A stretch of DNA of 64,000 nucleotides, taken from the NCBI RefSeq assembly GCF_043195095.1, contig NZ_JBAFWN010000001.1; one strand, written 5' to 3'. The position numbers were made by a program, and so were the translations under genes. The notes under the pieces were generated by a model that did no database searches, was not told the origin of the DNA, and saw only the letters and a program-made list of their open reading frames with translations. Positions 33,034-41,005 of the stretch are shown in pieces (the stretch's first letter is position 1; every line of letters starts with the position of its first letter). This stretch comes from NCEH01 sp043195095 (lineage in GTDB: Bacteria > Pseudomonadota > Alphaproteobacteria > Rhizobiales > Xanthobacteraceae).

Positions 33034-33960
33034 ATGACCGCCGCCGCCCAGCCCTATCGTGGGCTGTTCCCCGTCGCCCCCACCCCGTTCCTCGCCAATG
33101 GCGACCTCGATCCCGACGGCCAGCGCCGCGTGCTCGATTGCATGATCGACCAGGGCGTGGACGGCATCTGCATCCTTGCCAATTATTCCGAACAGTTTCT
33201 CTTGACCGACGAGGAGCGCCGCATCCTCACCGAACTGTCGCTCGCCCATGTGGCAGGGCGCGTGCCGGTGATGGTGACATGCTCCCATTTCTCCACCCGC
33301 GTCGCCGCCGAGCGCGCCGCCCATGCTCGCGCCGCTGGTGCCAGCCTCATCATGCTCATGCCGCCCTATCACGGCGCCGGCATCCGCCTCGACGAGCAGG
33401 CCATCTTCGATCATTTTGCCCGCGTGGCGGATGCCGCGGGCATCCCGGTGATGCTTCAGGACGCCCCGCTAAGCGGCGTCTCGCTCTCCGTGCCGTTCAT
33501 GGTGCGGCTCGCCCGCGAGCTGCCGCTGGTGCGCTATTTCAAGATCGAGGTCGCCGGCACCGCCGCCAAGCTGCGCGCGCTGATCGCCGCAGGCGGTGAT
33601 GCCGTCGAAGGCCCGTTCGACGGCGAAGAGGCCATCACGCTCATGGCCGATCTCGACGCGGGCGCCACCGGCGTGATGTCGAGCGCGCTCCTGCCCGATC
33701 TGCTGCGCCCGGTGCTGGACCACCACGCGGCCGGGCGGCGTGCCGAAGCGGCGCAGGCCTATGCCCGCGTCCTGCCGCTGATCAATTACGAGAACCGCCA
33801 GTGCGGCCTGCGCGCGGCGAAGATCGCCATGATGGAGGGCGGCGTGATCTCCTCCGACGCGGTCCGCCATCCGCTGGAGCCGGTGCACCCCGCCACCCGC
33901 GAAGGATTGCTGGAAATCGCCCGGGAGCTCGATCCCCTGGCCCTGTGCTGGGGCAAATGA
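33034..33960 (+). CDS. DapA-superfamily keto-deoxy-acid dehydratase, 2-keto-3-deoxyarabonate dehydratase-like
   Basis: 308 residues. The start YRGLFPVAPTPFLANGDLD and ILANYSEQFLLTDEERRILT resemble the L-2-keto-3-deoxyarabonate dehydratase of Azospirillum as I remember it. The Schiff-base Lys is in RYFKIEVAG. The enzyme would dehydrate a 2-keto-3-deoxypentonate to alpha-ketoglutarate semialdehyde, which the next gene's product can oxidise. Alternatives in the same superfamily are 5-keto-4-deoxyglucarate dehydratase (hexarate route) and the hydroxyproline-pathway deaminase; all three give the same semialdehyde. CAGGAGA precedes the ATG. Co-directional with the importer upstream and the dehydrogenase 80 bp downstream. 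Confidence 0.83.
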   Translation: MTAAAQPYRGLFPVAPTPFLANGDLDPDGQRRVLDCMIDQGVDGICILANYSEQFLLTDEERRILTELSLAHVAGRVPVMVTCSHFSTRVAAERAAHARAAGASLIMLMPPYHGAGIRLDEQAIFDHFARVADAAGIPVMLQDAPLSGVSLSVPFMVRLARELPLVRYFKIEVAGTAAKLRALIAAGGDAVEGPFDGEEAITLMADLDAGATGVMSSALLPDLLRPVLDHHAAGRRAEAAQAYARVLPLINYENRQCGLRAAKIAMMEGGVISSDAVRHPLEPVHPATREGLLEIARELDPLALCWGK

Positions 33961-34040
33961 CGGTAGGACATCGTCATATTTGACTCGACCAAGGCCGATC
34001 CGCGGGCGAAAGCTGCCCGCCTCGATAAAGGATGACCGAC

Positions 34041-35615
34041 ATGACCATCACGACTGATCTGCTGATCGGTGCGGATTCGCGGCCCGGCACGGTCGGCGAG
34101 GTCCAAGCGGTGGAAGCCGCGAGCGGCCTGCCGCTCGCTCCCCCCTTCGGTGGCGCGACGCTGGACGACCTGGAGCGCGCCTGTGCCCTCGCGGAGGCCG
34201 CGTTCGATACGTATCGCGCCGTATCCCTGGAAGAACGCGCCCTGTTTCTCGAGGCGATCGCGCAGAACATCCTCGATATCGGCGATGTGCTGATCGAGAG
34301 GGCCATGCAGGAAACCGGCCTGCCGCGTCCGCGCCTGGAAGGCGAGCGTGGACGTACGGTCGGCCAGCTCCGCCTGTTCGCGCAGGTGGTGCGTGACGGC
34401 GGCTTCCTCGATCTGCGCATCGATCCCGCCCTGCCCGAGCGCAAGCCCCTGCCCCGCCCGGACCTGCGCCTGCGCAACGTGCCGCTCGGCCCGGTCGCGG
34501 TGTTCGGCGCGAGCAATTTTCCGCTCGCCTTCTCGGTTGCCGGCGGCGACACCGCCTCCGCGCTCGCGGCCGGCTGCCCGGTGATCGTGAAGGCCCATTC
34601 GGCACATCCCGGCACATCCCAGCTCGTGGGCAAGGCGGTGCAGAAGGCGGTGGCGGATCGCGGCCTGCCGGAGGGCGTGTTTTCCCTGCTCTATGACAGC
34701 GGCCGCAAGGTGGGCCAGGGCCTGGTGGCCGACCGGCGCATCAAGGCGGTCGGCTTCACCGGCTCGCGTGCCGGCGGCACCGCCTTCATGAAGATCGCGG
34801 CGGAACGCGCCGAGCCCATCCCGGTCTATGCGGAGATGAGCAGCATCAATCCCGTGATCCTGTTTCCGGCGGCGCTCGCCGCGCGGGGCGCCCAGATCGG
34901 CACGGCGTTCTCGGCGGCGCTGAGCCTGGGCGCGGGGCAGTTCTGCACCAATCCGGGGCTGGTGCTAGCTCTTGAGGGCCCGGGGCTGGAAGACTTCCTC
35001 GCCGCCGCCGCGACCGCGATCACCGGCCTGCCTTCCGCCACCATGCTCACGCCCGGCATTCTTGCTGCCTATAATTCCGGCGTGGAAACCCTTGCCTGCC
35101 ACGGCGCGGTGAAGGAGGTGGCTCGCGGACAGGCCGACGGCGCGCTGAAGGGGCGACCCGCCCTGTTCGCCACCGGCGCGGCGGAGTTCCTCGCCCACCC
35201 CGACCTCCACGAGGAAGTGTTCGGCGCCTCCTCCCTGGTGGTGCGCTGCGCGGACCTGCAGGAGCTGACGCGCGTGCTGGAGAGCCTGGAAGGCCAGCTC
35301 ACCGCCGCCCTGCACATCGACGAGGCGGACTATCCGGCAGCGCGTGAGCTCGTGCCCATGCTGGAGCGCAAGGTGGGGCGCATCCTCGTGAACGGCTTCG
35401 GCACCGGCGTCGAGGTATGCCATGCCATGGTCCACGGCGGCCCGTTCCCGGCCACCGCCGACGGGCGGTCCACCTCGGTCGGAACGCTCGCCATCGCCCG
35501 CTTCCTGCGTCCGGTCAGCTACCAGGACCTGCCCGACGCGCTGCTCCCGCCGGAACTGAAGGGCGCCGGTGCTCCCGGCCTGCCGAAGCGGCTGGATGGA
35601 AAGCTGCAGGCATGA
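34041..35615 (+). CDS. Alpha-ketoglutarate semialdehyde (2,5-dioxovalerate) dehydrogenase
   Basis: 524 residues from ATG 34041, whose spacing from AAAGGA is 8 bases; ATG 34032 sits on the Shine-Dalgarno sequence. NAD(P)-dependent aldehyde dehydrogenase of the long KGSADH type: FGASNFPLAFSVAGGDTASA, KAHSAHPGTSQLVGKAV, catalytic Glu in AEMSSINPV, and catalytic Cys in SLGAGQFCTNPGL. It oxidises alpha-ketoglutarate semialdehyde to 2-oxoglutarate, the last step of Weimberg-type pentose, hexarate and hydroxyproline pathways. Overlaps the AroE-like gene by 4 bp. Confidence 0.9.
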   Translation: MTITTDLLIGADSRPGTVGEVQAVEAASGLPLAPPFGGATLDDLERACALAEAAFDTYRAVSLEERALFLEAIAQNILDIGDVLIERAMQETGLPRPRLEGERGRTVGQLRLFAQVVRDGGFLDLRIDPALPERKPLPRPDLRLRNVPLGPVAVFGASNFPLAFSVAGGDTASALAAGCPVIVKAHSAHPGTSQLVGKAVQKAVADRGLPEGVFSLLYDSGRKVGQGLVADRRIKAVGFTGSRAGGTAFMKIAAERAEPIPVYAEMSSINPVILFPAALAARGAQIGTAFSAALSLGAGQFCTNPGLVLALEGPGLEDFLAAAATAITGLPSATMLTPGILAAYNSGVETLACHGAVKEVARGQADGALKGRPALFATGAAEFLAHPDLHEEVFGASSLVVRCADLQELTRVLESLEGQLTAALHIDEADYPAARELVPMLERKVGRILVNGFGTGVEVCHAMVHGGPFPATADGRSTSVGTLAIARFLRPVSYQDLPDALLPPELKGAGAPGLPKRLDGKLQA

Positions 35616-36409
35616 GCGCACGCAGCATCACAGGTCACACCCGGGTGCTCGGCATCCTTGCCGACCCCATCGCCCATGTGAAGGCGCCGCCCGGCATCAA
35701 CGCCATCTGCGAGCGGCGGGGCCGCGATGCGGTGATGGTGCCGTTCCAGGTGGCGCCCGAGCATCTCGCCGCCTTCGCGGACAGCCTCCGCACGCTCAAG
35801 AGCTTCGACGGCGCCATCATCACCGTGCCCCACAAGGCGGCGATGGTGGCCCATTGCGACGAAGTGAGCGCGCGGGCGCAGGCCATGGGCGCGGTCAACG
35901 TCATTCATCGCACCGCCGACAGCCGCCTGCATGGCGACATGCTGGACGGAGCGGGCTTCGTCGCCGGCCTGCTCGGCGCCGGGGTGGCCCTGGAGGGCCG
36001 GCGGATCTATCTCGCCGGCGCGGGCGGCGCGGCGAGCGCCATCGCCTTCGCCCTTGCGGCTTCCGGCATCTCGCACCTCACCATCGCCAACCGCACCCGC
36101 GCCAAGGCGCAGGATCTGTGCGATCGGATCGTGGCGGCCCATCCCGACGTGTCGGTTTCCGCCGGCGGCGAAGACCCCTCCGGCCACGATATCATCGTGA
36201 ACGGCACTTCGCTCGGCATGCGGCCGGACGATCCGATGCCGCTCGACGCCGGGCGGCTCACGGCATCCATGGTGGTGGCGGAAATCATCATGGAGCCGGA
36301 AATCACGCCGCTTCTGGCCCGTGCACGCGAAGCGGGCTGCCGCATCCATCTCGGGCGGCCCATGCTGGAGCATCAGCTTGAGCTGATGGCCGACTTCTTC
36401 GGCATCTGA
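35612..36409 (+). CDS. Shikimate-dehydrogenase-like (AroE/YdiB family) oxidoreductase
   Basis: 265 residues; start overlaps the previous stop (ATGA). N-terminal substrate domain with the conserved Lys of the SKS region shifted (DPIAHVKAPPGIN) and the Asp in GDMLDGAGF, both normally catalytic; NAD(P) Rossmann fold with YLAGAGGAASAIAFAL and NRTRAKAQDL. Because the SKSP serines that hold the shikimate carboxylate read HVKAP here, it is probably not the biosynthetic AroE but a catabolic paralogue acting on a related polyol acid. In this operon it could oxidise or reduce a sugar-acid intermediate. Exact reaction unknown. Confidence 0.8.
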   Translation: MSARSITGHTRVLGILADPIAHVKAPPGINAICERRGRDAVMVPFQVAPEHLAAFADSLRTLKSFDGAIITVPHKAAMVAHCDEVSARAQAMGAVNVIHRTADSRLHGDMLDGAGFVAGLLGAGVALEGRRIYLAGAGGAASAIAFALAASGISHLTIANRTRAKAQDLCDRIVAAHPDVSVSAGGEDPSGHDIIVNGTSLGMRPDDPMPLDAGRLTASMVVAEIIMEPEITPLLARAREAGCRIHLGRPMLEHQLELMADFFGI

Positions 36410-36426
36410 ACCCTCGGCGCGCCAGG

Positions 36427-36459
36427 CGCCCCCGTCCCGCCGCGCGCAGGACGGGGGCG
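36427..36459. terminator. Bidirectional terminator hairpin between convergent genes
   Basis: CGCCCCCGTCC and GGACGGGGGCG form an 11-bp stem between the AroE-like gene (+) and the amidohydrolase gene (-). Confidence 0.6.
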
Positions 36460-36521
36460 GCTGCACCCTTCACACATCGAGCATCCTAGCGCTGCGGCCC
36501 AAGGCCCGCCAAACGGGCGGG

Positions 36522-37415
36522 TCAGGATTTGAAGCCATAGAGTCGGTGCGCATTGTCCGTGAGGATGTGATTGCGCGTGGCTTCGTCGGGAACCCAGTCG
36601 GCAAGCAGGTCGAGCAGGTCGCCCACATTGGGCATGGGGGTCCAAGTGGAGACATGCGGCCAGTCCGAACCCCAGACGCAGCGCTCGGGCGCCACCTCGA
36701 CGAGCGCGCGCGCCAACGGGATCGTGTCCCGATAGGGCGCCCCCTCGACAGAAAAGCGGTAGGCACCGGAAAGCTTGACCCAGCCACCTTCCGCCACCAG
36801 CCGCAGGAGTTCCTGAAAACCGGGGTGCTCGATACCTTGCGAGGGGGGGAAGTGGCCCATGTGGTCCACCACCGCTGGCGCGCGCAGCTTGCGAATCCGC
36901 GGCCCGAGTTCGACGAGGTCCCGCGCATCCAGGAGGAACTGGAGGTGCCAGCCCATCTCGGCGCACAAGTCCCCGTAGCGCTCCATGAGGTCGAGACTGA
37001 CGCCGCCGCCGAACAGCGCGTTGATGCGCAACCCGGCGACCCCCGCCGCCTTCAGCTCCGCATACGCGGCATCCGGCAGGCCGAGGTCCGCCACCGCCAC
37101 CCCCCGCAAGCGGGCCGGGTTGGCCCGCAGCGTCTCCAGCATCAGCCGGTTGTCGGTGCCATGGACGCTGACCTGGACCAGCACGCCATAGGTCATGCCG
37201 GTGGCGTCCAGCATGCCGAGATAATCGGCGGCCGTGGCGACCGGCGCGGTATAGCTCCGGTTCGGCATCAAGGGATAGTCCGGAGGCGCGCCGATGACAT
37301 GGGCGTGCGTGTCCACCGCCCCAACCGGCACCTTGAAGCGGCTCGCTCCACGGGGATGGGGATCCGGTCCGGGACAGGCCGGCGGCTCCCCGTTTTGGAT
37401 CACGGAATCACTCAT
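36522..37415 (-). CDS. COG3618 amidohydrolase: lactonase / galactarolactone isomerase / PDC hydrolase-like
   Basis: 297 residues from ATG 37415; the longer open frame upstream is not supported. Metal-dependent amidohydrolase-superfamily barrel: VGAVDTHAHVIG (first-strand HxH), AGLRINALFGGGVSLDLM, PAVVDHMGHFPP and VWGSDWPHVSTW, with Asp and His near the end. COG3618 includes L-fucono- and pentonolactonases, D-galactarolactone isomerase and 2-pyrone-4,6-dicarboxylate hydrolase. Next to the dehydratase/semialdehyde dehydrogenase genes, a sugar lactonase or lactone isomerase fits best. It is convergent with them and may be driven by the promoter region shared with the deoR gene. Confidence 0.82.
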   Translation of the reverse strand: MSDSVIQNGEPPACPGPDPHPRGASRFKVPVGAVDTHAHVIGAPPDYPLMPNRSYTAPVATAADYLGMLDATGMTYGVLVQVSVHGTDNRLMLETLRANPARLRGVAVADLGLPDAAYAELKAAGVAGLRINALFGGGVSLDLMERYGDLCAEMGWHLQFLLDARDLVELGPRIRKLRAPAVVDHMGHFPPSQGIEHPGFQELLRLVAEGGWVKLSGAYRFSVEGAPYRDTIPLARALVEVAPERCVWGSDWPHVSTWTPMPNVGDLLDLLADWVPDEATRNHILTDNAHRLYGFKS

Positions 37416-37440
37416 CGGGATGCAGCACCTTTCCACGGGC

Positions 37441-37608
37441 CTAAGGCAGAGCCAGCGCCCCCATAAGCAGCCGTCCGTAAGCGAGCACGGCAAAGATCGC
37501 AATGGCCGCCGCGCCTGCGCACCGCACCGGCTCTCCTTGGGCGAGAGCCCGGCCGCGTTGGACCGACGGTGTCGCACCGATCCACGCCTGTCCCTGAGGG
37601 GTCGGCAT
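37441..37608 (-). CDS. Possible small single-span membrane protein
   Basis: 55 codons from ATG 37608. N-terminal half polar (MPTPQGQAWIGATPSVQRGR), then one hydrophobic segment AGAAAIAIFAVLAYGRLLMG and a short tail ALALP. Ribosome binding site weak (GAGCGAGA). It lies 25 bp upstream of the amidohydrolase start and downstream of the DeoR operator region, so it could share that transcript. No homologue known to me; it may be fortuitous in GC-rich DNA. Confidence 0.3.
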   Translation of the reverse strand: MPTPQGQAWIGATPSVQRGRALAQGEPVRCAGAAAIAIFAVLAYGRLLMGALALP

Positions 37609-37633
37609 TCTCGCTCGGCCTTCGATAGCGCTC

Positions 37634-37709
37634 GTTCATTTGAACGTCATGTAACCGACACGGTGCGTTCAACGAACCGGATTACCGTGCGCTCCACGTT
37701 CAAATGAAC
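37634..37709. promoter_or_regulatory. Three phased operator palindromes upstream of deoR
   Basis: GTTCATTTGAAC (37634-37645), GTTC-AAC-GAAC (37667-37677) and GTTCAAATGAAC (37698-37709). Centres are about 32 bp apart, close to three helical turns, so all face the same side of DNA. They lie in the divergent gap of 310 bp between the amidohydrolase and deoR starts, and are best read as binding sites of the DeoR protein. Confidence 0.7.
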
Positions 37710-37725
37710 ATGCAGACGGGCGGGC

Positions 37726-38508
37726 ATGAACATCACGCTGCGGCAACAGGATATCGTCGATCTCGCCCGCCAGGGGGGCTTCCTGAGCGTGGAGACGCTC
37801 GCGGAGCATTTCTGCGTCACACCCCAGACCATCAGGCGGGACATCAACACCCTGTGCGATGCCAATCTGCTGCGTCGGCGGCGCGGCGGGGCGGAATATG
37901 TGGAAGCGCCCCGCCTCAACCTTGCCTACGACTCGCGCCGCATCGTCCATCCCACGGCCAAGCAGACCATCGGCGCCCTCGTCGCCAGCCTCATCCCCAA
38001 CGGGGCCTCGCTGTCGTTCGGCATCGGCACGACGCCGGAATTCGTTGCCCTCGCCATGCAGGGCCATGAAGACCTGATCGTCATCACCAACAATCTCAAC
38101 GTCGCCATGGCGCTGAGCGTCACCGCCTCCAACCGCATCATCCTTCCCGGCGGCGCCATGCGCCTGCCCGACCGCGACATGCTCGGCCCGCACGTGGAGG
38201 AGATGTATCGCAATTACCGCGTCGACTTCGGCGTCTTCGGCGTCGGCGGCATTGAGCCGGACGGCACATTGGTCGATTTCGACCGCGCCGAAGTCCTCGC
38301 CCGCTCCGCCATGCTCGAAAGCTGCCGCCGTTCGGTGCTGGTGGCCGACGTCAGCAAGTTCGGACGGCCGGCGCCTGCGCGCGGCGGGCATCTGTCCGAC
38401 ATCGACCTGCTGGTGCTCGATGCGCCGCCGCCGCCGGCTTTTGCCGCGCTGTTCGACAAAGATGGCCTCGGCGCGCGCCTGCGCATCGCCGCCGAGGAGG
38501 CAGCATGA
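37726..38508 (+). CDS. DeoR/GlpR-family transcriptional regulator
   Basis: 260 residues. N-terminal helix-turn-helix with the DeoR signature (RQQDIVDLARQGGFLSVETL, HFCVTPQTIRRDINTLCDAN) and a C-terminal sugar-phosphate-sensing domain (LIPNGASLSFGIGTTPEFVA, ILPGGAMRL, FGVGGIEPDGTLVDFDRAE). GlpR-like members bind glycerol-3-phosphate or other phosphorylated sugars. It overlaps the ABC ATPase gene by 4 bp, so it is the first gene of the importer operon, with three palindromes in front of it that imply autoregulation. Confidence 0.92.
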   Translation: MNITLRQQDIVDLARQGGFLSVETLAEHFCVTPQTIRRDINTLCDANLLRRRRGGAEYVEAPRLNLAYDSRRIVHPTAKQTIGALVASLIPNGASLSFGIGTTPEFVALAMQGHEDLIVITNNLNVAMALSVTASNRIILPGGAMRLPDRDMLGPHVEEMYRNYRVDFGVFGVGGIEPDGTLVDFDRAEVLARSAMLESCRRSVLVADVSKFGRPAPARGGHLSDIDLLVLDAPPPPAFAALFDKDGLGARLRIAAEEAA

Positions 38509-39626
38509 GCATGCCCGAGACCGATCCGGATTTCGTCCGCCTTCACGGCGTGACTCGCCTGTTCGAGGGCGGCGGCGGCGTCGATGATCTCTCCCTCGCC
38601 ATTCCGCGCGGTGGGTTCACCGTGCTGCTCGGCCCCTCCGGTTGCGGCAAGTCCACCACGCTGCGCCTCATTGCCGGGCTCGAGACGCCGGACCGTGGCC
38701 GCGTCGAGATCAATGGCCGCGACGTCACGGCTCTCCCGCCGTCCGCGCGCGGCCTCTCCATCGTGTTTCAATCCTACGCGCTGTTTCCCCATCTGACGGT
38801 GGCGGAGAACATCGTGTTCGGCCTCAGGGTGCGCCATGTTCCCCGGGCGGAGCGGGATCGCAAGCTCAAGGACGCGCTCGCCCTCACCGGCCTTGAGGGG
38901 CTGGACGCGCGCAAGCCCGCGCAGCTTTCCGGCGGCCAGCGCCAGCGCGTGGCGCTCGCCCGCGCCATCGTCGCTGACCATCCCTTGTGCCTGATGGACG
39001 AGCCGCTCTCCAACCTCGATGCCAAGCTGCGCCATTCCGTGCGCCAGGAGATCCGCGCGCTGCAACGCCGGCTCGGCATGACCGTGGTTTATGTCACCCA
39101 CGACCAGACCGAGGCGATGGGCATGGCGGACCATGTCATCCTCATGCGCCAGGGCCGGATCGAGCAGCAGGGCGCGCCCGCCGCGCTTTATCAGGCGCCG
39201 GCGACCGCTTTCGCCGCGAGTTTCATCGGCTCGCCGCCCATGACACTAATCCCGGCGGAGCTTGCCGGCGTGCCCGAACCGCCGCAGGGCCTGCCCCGCG
39301 CACGGCTCATGGCGGGGGTACGCGCGGAGGACCTGCGCATCCAGCCCGCTGGCCTCGGCTGGCTGCCGGTGACGGTTGTCGCCAGTGAATTCCTTGGCGC
39401 CGAGACCTTCGTCTATCTCCAGGTCGAGGGTGGGCCGGAGCTTATCGCCCGCGTCCCCGGCCGGATCGATCCGGCCCCCGGTACGGCCCATTCCCTGTCC
39501 TGGGCCGAACACGCCACCCATTGGTTCGACCGCGACAGCGGCCGGAACATCTGCGCAGGCGCGGCATCGCACCCGCCCCCCGAACCCACATCCGTTCCAG
39601 AGGCCGCCGCACCCCCGGCGCTCTGA
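38505..39626 (+). CDS. ABC transporter ATPase, CUT1 (UgpC/MsmK) type
   Basis: 373 residues. Walker A LGPSGCGKSTTLRLIAGLE, Q-loop VFQSYALFPHLTV, signature LSGGQRQRVALARAI, Walker B CLMDEPLSNLD and H-loop VTHDQTEAMG, followed by a TOBE/regulatory domain (VRAEDLRIQPAGLGWLPVTV). Pro/Ala-rich tail of about 25 residues. Energises the two permeases at 41006 and 41926. Coupled to deoR by an ATGA overlap. Confidence 0.93.
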   Translation: MSMPETDPDFVRLHGVTRLFEGGGGVDDLSLAIPRGGFTVLLGPSGCGKSTTLRLIAGLETPDRGRVEINGRDVTALPPSARGLSIVFQSYALFPHLTVAENIVFGLRVRHVPRAERDRKLKDALALTGLEGLDARKPAQLSGGQRQRVALARAIVADHPLCLMDEPLSNLDAKLRHSVRQEIRALQRRLGMTVVYVTHDQTEAMGMADHVILMRQGRIEQQGAPAALYQAPATAFAASFIGSPPMTLIPAELAGVPEPPQGLPRARLMAGVRAEDLRIQPAGLGWLPVTVVASEFLGAETFVYLQVEGGPELIARVPGRIDPAPGTAHSLSWAEHATHWFDRDSGRNICAGAASHPPPEPTSVPEAAAPPAL

Positions 39627-39679
39627 CCCCTCCCGTTCATCTTTGTATGCGTTCCCCCAAGGCCAGAAGGACACTGACC

Positions 39680-40948
39680 ATGAGACGTTTCTTCACCGCC
39701 GCCGCCACGGCGGCGAGCCTGCTCGTTGCCGCAACGATGCCGGCCTTCGCGAAGACCGAGCTGACGATGTATTATCCGATCGCCGTCGGCGGACCGCTGA
39801 CGAAGGTCATCGACGACATGATCTCCGGGTTCGAAAAGGAAAATCCGGACGTCCACGTCAATGCCGTCTATGCCGGCAATTATGACGACACCCGCGTGCG
39901 CGCCCTGGCGGCCCTCAAGAGCGGCCAGCCGGCCCAGCTCTCCGTGCTGTTCTCCATCGACGCTTACGACCTCGTGGAGCAGGACCTGATCGTTCCGTTC
40001 GAGGACGTGGTGAAGACCGACGACGAGAAGGCCTGGCTCGCCAGCTTCTACCCCGCGCTGATGGCCAACAGCCGCGTCGAGGGCAAGACCTGGGGCATCC
40101 CCTTCCAGCGCTCCACCATCGTCATGTTCTACAACAAGGACATGTTCCGCGAAGCAGGGCTCGACCCCGAAAAGCCGCCGCGCACCTGGGACGAGTTGGT
40201 CGCGGCGGGCAAGAAGCTCACCAAGGATGGCCGCTACGGCCTGATGGTGCCGGGCACCGGCTATCCCTATTGGATGTTCCAGTGCTTCGCCATCCAGAAC
40301 GGCAAGGAACTGATGAGCAAGGACGGCGCGAGCGTCTCTTTCGATGATCCGGCGGTCATCGAGGCGCTCTCCTTCTGGCGCTCGCTCACCACCGACGCCA
40401 AGATCTCGCCCGCCGGCCTCGTGGAATGGGGCACGCTGCGCCAGGCCTTCGTGCAGGGCCAGACGGCCATGATGTGGCACACCACCGGCAACCTCACCGC
40501 CGTGAAGAAAGAAGCGAAGTTCGACTTCGGCGTCGCCGAGCTTCCCGCCCACAAGCAGCCCGGCTCGCCCACCGGCGGCGGCAATTTCTATCTGTTCAAG
40601 AACGCCTCGGAAGCGGAGCGCGCCGCCTCCCTCAAGCTGATCCGCTACATGACCGCGCCCGAGCGCGCCGCCGACTGGTCGATTGCCACCGGCTATGTGG
40701 GCGTGAGCCCGGCCGCCTATGAGACCGAGAAGCTGAAAGCCTATGGCAAGGACTTCCCGCAGGCCCTCGTCGCCCGTGACCAGCTCAAGGTCGCCATCGC
40801 CGAATTCTCGACCTGGGAGACCGCCCGGGTGCGCGAGGCGCTGAACAATGCCGTGCAGGCGGCGCTCACCGGCACCAAGAGCCCGGCCGAGGCACTCAAG
40901 GCCGCCCAGGCCACCGCCGACCAGCTGCTCAAGCCCTACAAGCACTGA
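39680..40948 (+). CDS. Carbohydrate-binding periplasmic protein, UgpB-like
   Basis: 422 residues from ATG 39680 with AAGGA upstream; other upstream starts lie in the ATPase 3' end. Signal peptide FFTAAATAASLLVAATMPAF, cleavage after AFA. The mature part begins TELTMYYPIAVGGPLTKVID and contains TWGIPFQRSTIVMFYNKDMF and MLTW-type contacts, resembling glycerol-3-phosphate binding protein UgpB (family 1). With a GlpR-like regulator, a phosphorylated polyol or glycerophosphodiester is one candidate, but any CUT1 sugar is possible. Confidence 0.9.
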   Translation: MRRFFTAAATAASLLVAATMPAFAKTELTMYYPIAVGGPLTKVIDDMISGFEKENPDVHVNAVYAGNYDDTRVRALAALKSGQPAQLSVLFSIDAYDLVEQDLIVPFEDVVKTDDEKAWLASFYPALMANSRVEGKTWGIPFQRSTIVMFYNKDMFREAGLDPEKPPRTWDELVAAGKKLTKDGRYGLMVPGTGYPYWMFQCFAIQNGKELMSKDGASVSFDDPAVIEALSFWRSLTTDAKISPAGLVEWGTLRQAFVQGQTAMMWHTTGNLTAVKKEAKFDFGVAELPAHKQPGSPTGGGNFYLFKNASEAERAASLKLIRYMTAPERAADWSIATGYVGVSPAAYETEKLKAYGKDFPQALVARDQLKVAIAEFSTWETARVREALNNAVQAALTGTKSPAEALKAAQATADQLLKPYKH

Positions 40949-40964
40949 TCCTCTTCATAAAACC

Positions 40965-40987
40965 GGGGGGCGGATCGTCCGCCCCCC
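40965..40987 (+). terminator. Intercistronic hairpin between binding-protein and permease genes
   Basis: GGGGGGCGGA-TCG-TCCGCCCCCC, 10-bp perfect stem, no T-run. Such stems often raise binding-protein mRNA stability relative to the downstream permease message. Confidence 0.55.
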
Positions 40988-41005
40988 ATTACCGAAAAAC
41001 CGCCC

